NCBI RefSeq assembly: GCF_017876395.1
Contig: NZ_JAGINX010000001.1
Coordinates: forward strand, 558,001 to 622,000
DNA from: Nesterenkonia lacusekhoensis
Lineage (GTDB): Bacteria; Actinomycetota; Actinomycetes; Actinomycetales; Micrococcaceae
Direction of reading: 5' to 3'
DNA: 64,000 nucleotides
In this document: in pieces, positions 17,764-27,647 of the stretch
Position numbering within the stretch: position 1 is the stretch's first letter
Layout of the letters: every line of letters starts with the position of its first letter
The notes under the pieces: generated by a model
Database searches by the model: none
What the model was told of the DNA's origin: nothing
What the model saw: only the letters and a program-made list of their open reading frames with translations
Program-made: the position numbers and the translations under genes

Positions 17764-19206
17764 GTGGAAACTGACAATAATGAGTTCGCAGAGGGCATCT
17801 TTCGGGACTTGCAGGATTTGTTGAATGAGATCCATGCCGAGCAGGATGTCGACCTTGAGAAACTTCAAGAGATTCTGTCCCATTTTCCGGAAGTGGCAAG
17901 AGAGTACTATGAGCTTCTGACTGAAATAGAGATCGCCGCGCGTAGGGCTGTTTCGCGCGAGCGGATGAGGGAGATCTATCCTGTGATCACCGAAGCGCTC
18001 GGGCGTGATGGCCTCGGTCATGGTGTGATGTACCGCGCAAAGAAGCATGGGGCTTCGTTAGAAGGCGTGGCATCTTTCCGCTCCTCGGTCTCGCTCATGG
18101 CGCGTCGTAGGCAGCTCAGCAGACACTTCGGCCCAGAGACTTTTGTCACTGATAAGTTGCGTGGGGAGAAATTCGCGAGGAACCTCGGGTTGCCGACGGC
18201 GTTGGCGTATGACGAGGTGTTTACAGCTGAAACCCTTCCGATTGTCCCGGGTACGGTAATTAAGCCGCGGGGAGAGTTGGGGTCACGTGGAGTTTTCATT
18301 TTGGGAGAAGACTCCAGTATCTATGATGTCCAGAAATCGCAGTACGTCGGTGACGAAATGCAGGTGCGCGAAATTATCTCGGCGCTGGTCACTGGTGAGC
18401 CCTCGGAGAAGCTAAGGGGCCGAGGGCGTGTAGGCCGTGACGAGTGGATCGTCGAACGCGCCATCTTCGACTCCCAGGATGAGAGTCTCCCTGCGCGGGA
18501 CCTGAAGTTCTTCGTGTTTTACGGGAAGGTCGCTGCGATCCTTGAGATCATGCGGTTCCCTGAGAAAAAGTACTGTTGGTGGGACGCGTATGGAAACCAA
18601 GTGAAGACCGGCATCTACGACGAATACGACTGGGTAGGAGAGGGGGTCAGCGAAGCTGAGATTGCCGTCGCTTCACGTGTCTCTTCTGAGATCCCTGGGC
18701 CGTTTATGAGACTCGACTTCCTGCGTGGGCGCGACGGTCTTATTCTTGGTGAATTCAGTGGAGGGGTGGGAGAATATCATAAATTTAACACTCACTGGGA
18801 TCATCATCTTGGAGAACTCTTCTTGGATGCGGAGGGGCGTTTGACGTCAGATCTGCTGACTGGCAAGAAATTCGAAGATTATAGCGAGTTCTCTGACGCT
18901 CACTACCGGCATTACCCAGCTATTCATGACCAGCGATATATTCTGTCCGTGAAATCGGATCTCCTTTCAGCGGCACGAGACGTTGAAGATTTCTGTCGAG
19001 CCAATGCGATTCGAGGATACGTCTCACGTTTCTGTGCGGGGCAGGACGAACTTGAAATTGTGGCGCGCACCGGTTCGCGTCGGCTGGAACGACTCGAAAA
19101 ACACTTTCAGGAGCTGGAGTTGGCTGGGAATGTAGCTAAGGTGAAGAAGGTGCCTTATTACGGGGCCTTCCCTGGGCAGTTGCTCTTTCAAAACTCTGTG
19201 AGGTAG
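17764..19206 (+). CDS. TupA-like ATP-grasp enzyme
   Basis: The 480-residue protein (GTG start) has an acidic helical N-terminus (1-100) and an ATP-grasp domain. Visible are KLRGEKFARNLGLPTALAYD, VIKPRGELGSRGVFIL for nucleotide binding, and the metal-site stretch FMRLDFLRGRDGLILGEFSG followed by GGVGEYHKFNTHWDHHLG. The last block is the hallmark of TupA-like ATP-grasp proteins, named after a Bacillus teichuronopeptide gene and common in polysaccharide loci. It probably joins an amino acid or amine to a carboxylate on the polymer (inference). Third codon positions are visibly richer in A/T than flanking genes, suggesting separate acquisition. Confidence 0.75.
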   Translation: METDNNEFAEGIFRDLQDLLNEIHAEQDVDLEKLQEILSHFPEVAREYYELLTEIEIAARRAVSRERMREIYPVITEALGRDGLGHGVMYRAKKHGASLEGVASFRSSVSLMARRRQLSRHFGPETFVTDKLRGEKFARNLGLPTALAYDEVFTAETLPIVPGTVIKPRGELGSRGVFILGEDSSIYDVQKSQYVGDEMQVREIISALVTGEPSEKLRGRGRVGRDEWIVERAIFDSQDESLPARDLKFFVFYGKVAAILEIMRFPEKKYCWWDAYGNQVKTGIYDEYDWVGEGVSEAEIAVASRVSSEIPGPFMRLDFLRGRDGLILGEFSGGVGEYHKFNTHWDHHLGELFLDAEGRLTSDLLTGKKFEDYSEFSDAHYRHYPAIHDQRYILSVKSDLLSAARDVEDFCRANAIRGYVSRFCAGQDELEIVARTGSRRLERLEKHFQELELAGNVAKVKKVPYYGAFPGQLLFQNSVR

Positions 19207-19278
19207 CTGGAGCTAAGGAATCTGGTTGTGCGGACTAGCGACCGCGTGACTGTGAGTAGTCGATCCGGAGGAGGCGCG

Positions 19279-20433
19279 GTGGCAAGAGATGATGCAGAAT
19301 TCCGTGCGGCGCGCCAAATGGAATTATCAGGTGAGTTTAGGCGCGCGTATCTTGCCTACCTCTCCGCGGCGAGCTCTCTGGCAAAACCAGCCGCAGCTTA
19401 TTTTCGAGCGGGCCTGCTGGCCAGTCGGCTGGAGAACACTATAGGGGCGGTACGTGCCTTTGAGCTGGCCGTTTCGACACCCGGGGCAGTTCCGAACTAC
19501 TGGTATTACTACGCCCGCTCTCTTCACCGGATCGAAGATCCCTATAGAGCGCGATACGCCTACCAGCAGTATGCCCAGCGGAGGACGAAGAAAGGCGGCC
19601 CGGTCTTTCATCACCGTGGAGGCCTGCTGCCTTTCCGCAGAGGTGTCAGGTACGGGGCGGTCCGGCGCCCTGAGTACGCGCATTCCATGCTCCACGCCGC
19701 AGATTTGGCCAGGGTGCTCGGTGAAGACCGTATCCGCGTGGCCGAGTTTGGAGTCGCCTCGGGACAGGGACTTCTGGCAGCGCAGGATCATGCACACGTC
19801 GTCGAAGAGCTGACCGGTGTAGTCGTGGAGCTGTGGGGATTCGATACCGGTGAAGGAATCCCGGAATCCGACGATCACCGCGACCTCCGCCACTATTTCG
19901 GCCCCGGAGATTACGCGATGCAGGATAGGGCTGCTCTTGAGGCACGTTTGGAGCGAGGTCAGCTCGTGCTGGGTGATGCTCAGGAGACCGTGTCCGCCTG
20001 GATCGCAGAAGGCCCTCCGATCGGTGCCCTGCTCTTCGATATGGACCTCTACAGTTCGACACTGGGTGTGCTCAATCATCTCGCCGCGGCAGAGGACCGG
20101 CATTTCCTGCCTCGTGTGTCTCTGGCGTTCGATGATATCGGTCCGAAGACGCCGGGATTCCAGATCAAGGACTATAGCGACGTCACTGGTGAAGCGGCTG
20201 CTATCCGGGACTTCAACCAGGGGTACAGAGAAGTTCAGCTGGCGCCGGACAAGTGGTTCACGGCTCTTCCTGACCACGCTCCGTGGCACGATATGTGTTA
20301 TCTCATGCACCGATTTGAGCACCCGTCCTATAGGACTCGAGTGCGCGGTTCTGCCAGTGACCACATGCGATTGCGGTCGGACGCCGAGGCCGACGAAGAC
20401 CCTGCTGAAGACCCGGAGAGAGGCTCCCTGTGA
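19279..20433 (+). CDS. TPR + SAM-dependent methyltransferase-like protein
   Basis: Start GTG 19279 is favoured because GGAGGAGG lies 4-11 bases upstream; GTG 19228 is an in-frame alternative with an AAGGA site. The 384-residue protein has TPR-like helices in residues 5-110 (SLAKPAAAYFRAGLLASRLE). A Rossmann domain follows, with RVAEFGVASGQGLLAA as a glycine-rich SAM-type loop, LWGFDTGEGIPE, and GALLFDMDLYSSTLGVL, a pattern seen in macrocin-O-methyltransferase-like proteins. It may methylate the glycan or a nucleotide sugar; substrate unknown. Its stop overlaps the start remnant of the next, broken gene. Confidence 0.6.
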   Translation: MARDDAEFRAARQMELSGEFRRAYLAYLSAASSLAKPAAAYFRAGLLASRLENTIGAVRAFELAVSTPGAVPNYWYYYARSLHRIEDPYRARYAYQQYAQRRTKKGGPVFHHRGGLLPFRRGVRYGAVRRPEYAHSMLHAADLARVLGEDRIRVAEFGVASGQGLLAAQDHAHVVEELTGVVVELWGFDTGEGIPESDDHRDLRHYFGPGDYAMQDRAALEARLERGQLVLGDAQETVSAWIAEGPPIGALLFDMDLYSSTLGVLNHLAAAEDRHFLPRVSLAFDDIGPKTPGFQIKDYSDVTGEAAAIRDFNQGYREVQLAPDKWFTALPDHAPWHDMCYLMHRFEHPSYRTRVRGSASDHMRLRSDAEADEDPAEDPERGSL

Positions 20434-22249
20434 GGCTGTTGCCCATGACGAAGCCGTCATCGTCAGTTTCGCCGCCGGCAAGAACTATTATTTCGAGGCC
20501 GCCCAGAAATTGGAGAAGCAGCTCGATGAGATGGGAGTCGATCACGACATCTCACGGGTGGAGATTCCCGAGGACTGGGATTGGGCAGACATCTGCAAAT
20601 CCAAGATTCGCTTCTTCCGGGACATGCTGATCAAACATGAGCGCCCCATCGCGTGGATCGACGTGGACACTGACGTGCTCGGGCGTCCCGATGACCTGCT
20701 GCGCTCTACGGCAGACTTCACCTGCTATCTGCGAGCCTTCCGATACCTTGTGACCTTCGACCCGGAACAGCTGCCGCGTCTGTTCGTCCCATCCTATCTG
20801 GCCTTCGGCTACAGCGAGCGGACCGTGGACTTCCTGAACTTTGCGGTCTCTCTGGTCGAGGGTATGGACGACGTCCGCGCCACAGACGACTACTTCCTGC
20901 AGGAAGCTCTGACCCAGTGGGAGGGTTTTCTCAGTTTCTAGCTGCTGCGTCCCGAGACGGTGGTGAAGACCCGGCGCCAGGACCGGCAGAAGAAGCAGGC
21001 ATATTTCCTGCACGGTGACTCCGGCAATGTGAAGTCCTCTATCGATGAGGTCCAGCAGCACAAGGTCGGTGTCCTGGGGGACAAGCGCCGCAAGCGCGTC
21101 TTCAACCATGCGGCTCGAGAGGCTATGGCTGAGAAGGATCTGGACAGTGCGGACTTCTTCTCCAAGAAGGTGTTCGAGCTGGCACCAGATGACCCGCGGC
21201 CCTTCCACCAGTACACAAGCTTTCTGATCAAGACCAAACAGTGGGCCAAGTTGGCTGCACAGGTTCAGGCACGACGCAACGATCCCTACTACGGGGAGGT
21301 CGCGGAGAGAGCGGAGTTCCTCGGTGTGTTGGCCCGGCGCGAATGGGAGGAGGCTGACCGCCTGGTGGCTGAGGCCATCCGGACGAAGAGCCCGAACGCG
21401 GACATGATGAAGAGCCGGAAGGTGCGTGCTGAGCTGGACAAGCGTGCCTTGGAGCGCGGCATCACTTTGGATCAGCGAGTGAAGCTCTGGTGGATGGAGA
21501 CTCCGTACCCGGGGAACTTCGGGGACGCGATCAATCCCTACATCGTGGAGGGCCTTACCGGGATCCCGCCGAAATTCAGCACAAAGCCCCACCGCACGCT
21601 CGCCATCGGCTCGATCATCAAGTTCGCCAAGCCTGGAACGAAGGTGTGGGGTGCGGGTAACCCGCGACAGGAGGAGAAGCTGGACCCTGCCGCCGATTAC
21701 CGTGCCGTCCGCGGTCCGCTGACCCGAGATCTGGTGCTGCGCAACGGGGGTCACATGGACGAGGTCTATGGAGACCCCGCCTGGTTTCTCCCCAAGATCT
21801 ATCATCCGACGGTCAAGAAGACTCACAAGCTTGGGATCCTGCTTCATGTGAACCACCGGGGAGCGGTGAAGAATGTGGATCCCGACGTGAAGATCATCGA
21901 CCTGCGTCGTGTGGGCCCGGAGGAGATCGAAGCATTCATCCGTGAGTTGCTCTCCTGTGAAGCCGTGCTCTCCACGTCTCTGCACGGAGTCATCGTGGCG
22001 CACGCCTATGGCATCCCGGTGCGCTGGTGCACCGTCTCCAAGGCCCGCAAGGGCATCCCTGGTGACGGCATGAAGTTTGAGGACTATTTCCAATCGGTGG
22101 GGAGGTCTGCGCCGGAGCCGCTGGATCTCAGCGGCCTGGAACGGGTGACGTCGGATCTAGCGGAACAGTGTGTGGACAACGCAGCGAGGCCGATCAACCT
22201 CAAGAAGCTCGCCGACGCCGCGCCCTTCGACGTGGCTCTGGAGCTCTGA
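20430..22249 (+). pseudogene. Broken glycosyltransferase + polysaccharide pyruvyl transferase gene
   Basis: Coding similarity runs in one frame from about 20444 (DEAVIVSFAAGKNYYFEAA) to 22249 but has no usable start. The GTG/ATG candidates at 20430 and 20445 sit in another frame, so a 1-nt shift near the start is likely. An in-frame TAG at 20939-20941 then cuts it after WEGFLSF, and LLRPETVVKTRRQDRQKKQA resumes at once in the same frame. The N-terminal part (WIDVDTDVLG, a DxD motif) looks like a nucleotide-diphospho-sugar transferase. The C-terminal part (NFGDAINPYIVEGL, VWGAGNPR, CEAVLSTSLHGVIVAHAYG) is a polysaccharide pyruvyl transferase. The 3' part could still be made from GTG 20960. Confidence 0.7.
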
Positions 22250-22272
22250 GCAACGCTGCCTACACTGACCTG

Positions 22273-22350
22273 GTGGGTTGGAAACGGTTCACCGTCGTCT
22301 TCGTCGCGGTGCTAGTGATCGCGCTGCTCCTGTTCAACCGTCTGATGTGA
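22273..22350 (+). CDS. Possible 25-residue single-span membrane peptide
   Basis: GTG 22273 opens a 25-codon frame whose product is almost entirely one membrane span (KRFTVVFVAVLVIALLLF). There is no clear ribosome site. It fills the otherwise empty interval between the pyruvyltransferase remnant and the GT8 gene. It could equally be chance. Confidence 0.25.
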   Translation: MGWKRFTVVFVAVLVIALLLFNRLM

Positions 22351-22476
22351 TCCATCGGGATCCGGCGCCGAAGGGTAATCCGTGACCACTCCGGACCGCG
22401 GATCGGCCGCAGTCAGGACGATTCCCCTCGGGTAGCATGTTGGTCGCCCGTCATTTCTTAGTTCTGTGGAGGCATC

Positions 22477-23445
22477 TTGGCTGACCGTGTGGTGGCGTAC
22501 GCCGCTGGAGACCACCGGATCGTATTCCCGGCTGCAGTGGCATTGCAGTCGCTTGAGGATCACAACCCCGGTCAGTACCACCGAGTCATATGCTTCGACG
22601 GCGCGGACCTGACCAACGAGTACCGGCAGATCATGGACCACCACGGCATCGAGTTCCTGGACGCTCGCACCGTTCCGGACTTCACTCGAGTCAAAGAGAT
22701 GCCGCTGATGCAGGAGGGTCGCTGGCCCGCCGAGGTCTTTCTGAACTGGGCGCTGCCAGAGCACCTGGCCACCCTGGGTTGGAGGTACTCGCTGAAGTTC
22801 GACTATGACGTGGTCTGCGTCGACGCCGTCGAGGCCGTGGATCAGGCTATCGAAGCTGGTACTGCCGTGGCCTACCGCCGTCTGGCACCGCGCTACAAGG
22901 CTCCTTCGCAGAAGATCGCGGTCGCGTTCGAAGAGAAGACCGGCGGCCCGTTCCCCACCAGCAACAAGATCAATGTGGGTGTGGCCTTCTTCGACAATCA
23001 GGCCATGCAGGAGGGGAACTACTTCGACAACTTCCTGAAGGCCTACGGCGCCCTGATGGAGATCTCCCCGCAGATGAACGCCACCGAGCAGATCGCCCTG
23101 GCCGCGGTCTCCCGCGACTTCGGTCGGCGATTCCGATCACTGCCGGCCTCGATGAACCGGTTCGCTCGGCCCTTCAAATCGAAGTTCGAGCCTGAGACAG
23201 ACATTCGCATCATCCACTACAACGGCAATCTCAAACCGTGGAAGCCCATCGAGGAGCGCCACTACAGGATGGCCGAACGCCGCGCCGAGATCTCCCCGCT
23301 GCTGCTGCGCGAGATGTGGCTGCAGCATGCCCAGCGCGTGCGCGGGTTCGAGGACTACACCGAGCAGCGCCCCATCCAGCCTTTGGAGCTGTTGCGACTC
23401 GTCAAGCAGCTTGAGAGCTCCGTGGAAGGCGAGAAGGATGACTGA
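22477..23445 (+). CDS. GT8-type glycosyltransferase
   Basis: The TTG start at 22477 is supported by TGGAGG five bases upstream. The 322-residue protein is cytoplasmic and shows the GT-A layout of family 8: VVAYAAGDHRIVFPAAVALQ at the N-terminus, YSLKFDYDVVCVDA with the DxD metal motif, NKINVGVAFFDNQA, and IRIIHYNGNLKPW, the usual H-x-G-x-K-P-W end. Such enzymes transfer hexoses from a nucleotide sugar. Acceptor and sugar are unknown. The next gene starts inside its last codons. Confidence 0.8.
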   Translation: MADRVVAYAAGDHRIVFPAAVALQSLEDHNPGQYHRVICFDGADLTNEYRQIMDHHGIEFLDARTVPDFTRVKEMPLMQEGRWPAEVFLNWALPEHLATLGWRYSLKFDYDVVCVDAVEAVDQAIEAGTAVAYRRLAPRYKAPSQKIAVAFEEKTGGPFPTSNKINVGVAFFDNQAMQEGNYFDNFLKAYGALMEISPQMNATEQIALAAVSRDFGRRFRSLPASMNRFARPFKSKFEPETDIRIIHYNGNLKPWKPIEERHYRMAERRAEISPLLLREMWLQHAQRVRGFEDYTEQRPIQPLELLRLVKQLESSVEGEKDD

Positions 23446-24781
23446 CCGCAACCTGCTTGAGAGACTCAGAACAACTGCACGAACCACCTCCAGCCTCATC
23501 GCCCTGGGCGTCGAGCCGGAGATCGTGCGGACCAAGAACCTATTGCGCCTTGCCTTCGCCATCCCTTCCGGCGAGGCCGTGGCGTACTTGAGCGTGACTG
23601 ACGGGGGCATCGAACTGAAGATGCGCGCCAACCACAAAGCCGGGCGCCAGGAGCTGCGTCGCGTGCTTCTGGGTGCGGCACGGCTGACGGCATCGCCCAG
23701 CGAGCACCATCTGCTCGCCAGCTTCGAAACCGGCACCCCGGGTCGTCGCATCATGAAGAGCGCCGCTGCCTGGATCCAGACCGTCCAGCAGGAGACCGAG
23801 CTGCGCCACGAGCTCTATCAGGGCACGAGGCAGCCCGGGGGAGAGGACACCTTCGGCTTCTGGGCAGACGTCCGCGCCAATTTCGGCGATCAGATCGGCC
23901 CCTGGCTGGTCCAGGAGCTCACCGGCCGGCGCATGATCAATTCCCGCTACTCCAAGCGGAACCACGGCCGTATGACCGCTACCGTCGGATCGATCATCCA
24001 CATGCTCCCCACCTCCGCCACCTCTGAAGTTGATATCTGGGGTGCCGGTCTGATGCGCAGACTCAGCGATGAGGAACGCGCCGGTCTGGAGAAGCTCAGC
24101 GACGTCACCGTCCACGCTGTGCGAGGACGGCTGACCCGTCAGCTCCTGCAGGAACAGCTGGGCTGGGAGGTCCCCGAGGTCTACGGCGACCCGGCGCTGC
24201 TCTGCCCAAGGTTCTACACCCCGGAGCCTGACCCCGAGGCAGAGGGCAAGATCGCCTTCGTGCCGCATTTCAAGCACGTGGAGCACCACTTCTCCACCGC
24301 CGCGGAATTCCAAGAAGCCCTCGACGACGATGTCCACCTGGTCGACGTCCATGAGGACCTGCGCACCGTGATCAGCCAGATCGCCTCCGCCCGTGTGTGT
24401 GTCTCCTCCTCCCTGCACGGGATCATCATCGCCCAGGCCTACGGCGTGCCCTGGGTATGGCTCTACGCCCCAGACCGCAACATCGGTGGCGCACGCTTCA
24501 AGTTCGACGACTTCTTCTCCACCTTGGCCGACGCCGACTCTGTGGCCTCCCACGAGGCCTCAGTGAAGGACTTCCTGCAGCTGCCCTTCGCCGAGCTGGC
24601 CCAGCAGGCCGTGCTGCCGGAGCTGGGCATCGACCTGGATGCCCTGCAGAACGCCTTCCCCATCCCAACGGCGGAGAAGCCCGTCACCCCGGTCAAGCCC
24701 CGCTTCCGCTGGAACCGCGTCTCCCTGGAGGAGCGGTTCTTGGCCGATGTGCGCGCCTCCTACCGCCTGGCCCACTCCTAG
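23438..24781 (+). CDS. Polysaccharide pyruvyl transferase family protein
   Basis: ATG 23438 overlaps the GT8 stop by 8 bp, giving 447 residues. The first 150 residues are a family-unrelated helical/beta extension. The pyruvyl transferase domain follows: FWADVRANFGDQIGPWLVQE, VDIWGAGLMRR, VHAVRGRLTRQLL, VPEVYGDPALLCP, and ARVCVSSSLHGIIIAQAYG with the conserved SxLHG. These enzymes add a pyruvate ketal from phosphoenolpyruvate to a sugar of wall polymers; CsaB pyruvylation anchors S-layer proteins in Bacillus. It is intact, unlike the related domain at 20960-22249. Confidence 0.82.
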   Translation: MTDRNLLERLRTTARTTSSLIALGVEPEIVRTKNLLRLAFAIPSGEAVAYLSVTDGGIELKMRANHKAGRQELRRVLLGAARLTASPSEHHLLASFETGTPGRRIMKSAAAWIQTVQQETELRHELYQGTRQPGGEDTFGFWADVRANFGDQIGPWLVQELTGRRMINSRYSKRNHGRMTATVGSIIHMLPTSATSEVDIWGAGLMRRLSDEERAGLEKLSDVTVHAVRGRLTRQLLQEQLGWEVPEVYGDPALLCPRFYTPEPDPEAEGKIAFVPHFKHVEHHFSTAAEFQEALDDDVHLVDVHEDLRTVISQIASARVCVSSSLHGIIIAQAYGVPWVWLYAPDRNIGGARFKFDDFFSTLADADSVASHEASVKDFLQLPFAELAQQAVLPELGIDLDALQNAFPIPTAEKPVTPVKPRFRWNRVSLEERFLADVRASYRLAHS

Positions 24782-26242
24782 GGGCAGTCATGAGTGCAGG
24801 GCCCCACGTCACCCAGGACTGGATCGTCGGTCTGACCGTCACCTCCGAATCTGCTGCGGAGGACTCTGCGCAGGCGCCCAGCATCCAGCATCTGGAGGAA
24901 GCTTCCGCCGCCGACCCTGCAGACCTGGAGGCGCTGAAGGCCCTCGCGGAGGCCTACCGCATCTCAGGAGACTTCGACGCCGCCCTGGATACCTGGGAGA
25001 AGGTGCTGACGGTCAACCCCACCTACCAACGGGGACTGTCCCGGCTGGTCGCCGTCGGAGCCCGCGGAAGCATGGACTGGCCACGCATCTGGCGGTCCGT
25101 CCGCGAACTGGAGCCGCCTGAAGAAGGGCAGCTCGCCCTACCGGAACCCCACACTGCGCCGACGGCTGGATGCCCTCTTCGCCGGTGACCACCTCACCGG
25201 GCCGCAGCCCAGCGCCGAAGAGGCTGCCAGCATCGTGGAGACGCTCGAGGAGATGGGCCAGAACGGCCGGCATCTCAAACCCACCACCGTGACTCTGGTG
25301 CTGATGCGCCTGCAGTTCGCCGGACACTTCTCCCTCGGCTTCCGGCTGCGCATGCTCAGCCAGCAGCGGCGCATCGCCCAGAACTTCGTGACACCGCCGG
25401 GGGAGAACCTCAGCGCGCTGCGCAACCTGTTCAAAGCGCTGGTCTACACCGGCAGCCCGGAGACCGCCGCCCAGCTGAGCCGCATGCAGCACTGGGCCAA
25501 AGACGATTTCCAGGCCCAGCAGCGGCTCCAGAAGATGCACGCCGATGCCCTGCTGATGACCGGCCGTGCGGAGCCCTATTGCGCCTACGCCGAGACGGTC
25601 CGCGAGCAGGCCCCGCTTCCCGGCGAGGGCCGCATGGCTGAGCTGGTCACTGGAAATCGCGTGGCCGTCGTCGGGCCCGCCGAGACCGGCGACCGTCTGG
25701 GCGAGCTGATCGACTCCTATGACGTGGTGGTCCGCCCGCGCTACCAGCCGGAGTTCCTCGCTGCCCATCCCGAGACCATGGGTAGCCGCACCGACATCGC
25801 CTACTACTCCGGCTTCGACATGGATGAGTTCCTCACTCAGGCAGAGGAGGCCGTGGACCGTGGGGATCTTCAGCTGGTCAATGCCCGGCCCTTCACCCAC
25901 GCCACCCATGCCCATCTCGGACACCGGTGGTTGCGGTTCTACCGGCATGACTTCTCGCTCTGCTACTCAGGCGCTCAGCTGGGCATCCAGCGTATGGTCT
26001 ACGATCTGCTGCAGTTCGAGCCTTCAGAGATCTGCATCTTCAACTCGGACTTTTACACCGGAGCCCGGATGTTCAGCGAGGGCTGGCGTCCTGTGGACCG
26101 GTTCGGACCGGGCTCGCACATCAATGACATCGTGGCGGCCCACGACATCAAGGCCGACTTCGAATTCACTCAAGCACTGATGAAGACGGGAATTGGGTTG
26201 CCCCCGGAAGTAGGTCCACGCGTTATGCGGGCCGCGGTTTCT

Positions 26243-27082
26243 TCAATGGGTACAGATTTCAGCATACTCAGCCGGGCTGCGGTACCCGAGCGCTGAGTGG
26301 CGCCGGATGGTGTTGTATTCCTTCTTCCAATCCGTGATGATCACCCGAGCATGGGTCAAAGACCAGAAGCTGGTGATGTTCAGGCACTCATCCCGGATCC
26401 TGCTGTTGAAGGACTCCACGTACCCATTGCGCCACGGCGCACCCGGCGGGATGTAGTGGATCCCCGTGACCTCCCCGGCCCAGTCGGCCATCGCGTGGCA
26501 GATCAGCTCCGGGCCGTTGTCACACCGTAGGACCTCTGGAAGCCCCCGGTCAGCGGCGATAGCGTCGAGGTGGGCGGTGAGGTCATCACCGGTGATGCTG
26601 CGGGCCACGATCCCGCCCAGGCATTCGCGAGTGTGCTCATCGACGATCGAGGCGATCTTGATCGCCCGGCCCGTCTCATCGGCGTCGAATTGGAAGTCCA
26701 CCGCCCACACCACATTCGGCGCGTCCGCCTGCGGGGCTTCCGCGGTGGAGGACCCCACGCGTTTGCGTCGACGTCTCACCGGAACCCGCAGGCCCTCTTC
26801 ACGCCAGAGCCGCTGGACCTTCTTATGGTTGACCGCCCAGCCCTCGGCTCGGGCATCATGATAGGCCCGCCGGTAGCCCCAGCGCGGGTGGTCCTTTGCA
26901 TAAGCCCGTAGCCAGGCCCGCAGCCCAGCATCAGGATCACCAGCGTTCTCAGACTTCAGTGCCCGGCGGAAGGCGGATCGGGCAAGCCCGGCCAGCGCGG
27001 TGGCTCTGCGTTCACTGATGCCCATGGTGGCCATCAGGTGTCGCGCAGCTGCTCGGCGCCGGTCCGGGCTTAGAAGTTTCCC
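26243..27082 (-). CDS. IS3-family transposase OrfB (DDE integrase part)
   Basis: This frame is entered by -1 slippage from orfA. The product has an HTH-like N-terminus ([21 protein letters not shown]), [18 protein letters not shown], and the rve integrase core with the DDE acids in [21 protein letters not shown] and [17 protein letters not shown]. It ends with [19 protein letters not shown], typical of IS3 relatives. All catalytic residues are present and no internal stop is seen, so the element may still move. Upstream of 27082 the open frame is only a shadow of orfA. Confidence 0.9.
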   Translation of the reverse strand, partial: GKLLSPDRRRAAARHLMATMGISERRATALAGLARSAFRRALKSENAGDPDAGLRAWLRAYAKDHPRWGYRRAYHDARAEGWAVNHKKVQRLWREEGLRVPVRRRRKRVGSSTAEAPQADAPNVVWAVDFQFDADETGRAIKIASIVDEHTRECLGGIVARSITGDDLTAHLDAIAADRGLPEVLRCDNGPELICHAMADWAGEVTGIHYIPPGAPWRNGYVESFNSRIRDECLNITSFWSLTHARVIITDWKKEYNTIRRHSALGYRSPAEYAEICTH

Positions 27083-27354
27083 TCCGCCAGCTCCTTCAGC
27101 GCGGCCTTCTCCAGCTCCGCCTCGGCCAGGAGCTTCTTGAGCCGGTCGTTTTGCTTCTGAAGTTCCTTCAGCCGTTTGGCGTCTTCGGCTTTGAGCCCGC
27201 CGTATTGGTTCTTCCACCGGTAGTAGGTGGCCTCGGTGACTCCCAGTTCGCGGGCGGTGGCGGCGACGTCGTGGCCTTCTGCCTGGAGCTTCTCAGCGTC
27301 TTGGAGCTTCCGGATGATCTGTTCCGGGGTATGGCGTCTTCTCTTGCTTGTCAT
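27070..27354 (-). CDS. IS3-family transposase OrfA
   Basis: The 94-residue protein begins [20 protein letters not shown]. It has the IS3 helix-turn-helix ([20 protein letters not shown]) and a leucine-zipper-like helix ([20 protein letters not shown]) for multimerisation. It ends LAEGNF. The last codons GAG GGA AAC contain the slippery heptamer G GGA AAC (complement of 27076-27082), which would give the OrfAB fusion transposase. Confidence 0.9.
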   Translation of the reverse strand: MTSKRRRHTPEQIIRKLQDAEKLQAEGHDVAATARELGVTEATYYRWKNQYGGLKAEDAKRLKELQKQNDRLKKLLAEAELEKAALKELAEGNF

Positions 27355-27647
27355 GGTCACACCAGTTTTCCTGCCCGGAGCGTCGGGCGCTAGTGCGACT
27401 CTCATAACTCGTGGACCGAAATTAGGGGGTCATGCCAGAATCGTCACCGCACAGGGCAAGGCTGCGGAAGTCTTGGCCATGACACCAAGCGAGTACATAA
27501 GTGCGGTGGAAGAGGCTGGAGTCCTCAGGTAGCTGCACTATGTGAAAAACATAGGGTGAGTTGCGTCTAAACCTTCGGAAAACTGCCCCGGGGTTATGGC
27601 ATATTGGGGAAGCAGGTGTACTTCCTCACTCCTTGAAGGCGGTTTTC

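Larger units (their letters stand above)
26198..27432 (-). mobile_element. IS3-family insertion sequence (about 1.23 kb)
   Basis: Imperfect terminal inverted repeats are visible. The left end starts TTGCCCCCGGAAGTAGGTCC and the right end, read inward, TGACCCCCTAATTTCGGTCC; both continue CACG-N-GTTATG. The left repeat seems to lack one base. The element carries orfA and orfB on the minus strand with a GGGAAAC slippage site. Outside the ends the two parts of GT29-like copy 3 can be rejoined. No unambiguous target duplication was identified. Confidence 0.88.
24790..27532 (+). pseudogene. GT29-like copy 3, broken by a frameshift and an IS3 insertion
   Basis: The gene starts at ATG 24790 with QDWIVGL, a motif shared with copy 1, and lacks the longer N-terminus of copies 1 and 2. 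The frame changes at about 25117-25140: after RSVRELEPPEE the paralogue-like sequence KKGSSPYRNPTLRRRLDAL resumes in the next frame. The GT29-like domain (VAVVGPAETGDRLG from 25661; GSRTDIAYYSG; HDIKAD from 26141) is intact until the IS at about 26198. The missing C-terminus, RIVTAQGKAAEVLAMTPSEY to AGVLR, lies beyond the IS at 27437-27532. The gene is therefore doubly inactivated. Confidence 0.88.

Noticed and set aside
24397-24780. Upstream extension of GT29-like copy 3 into the pyruvyltransferase gene
   Set aside because: The extension is the pyruvyltransferase gene read in another frame; the ATG at 24790 lies 8 bp past that gene's stop and begins the paralogue similarity.
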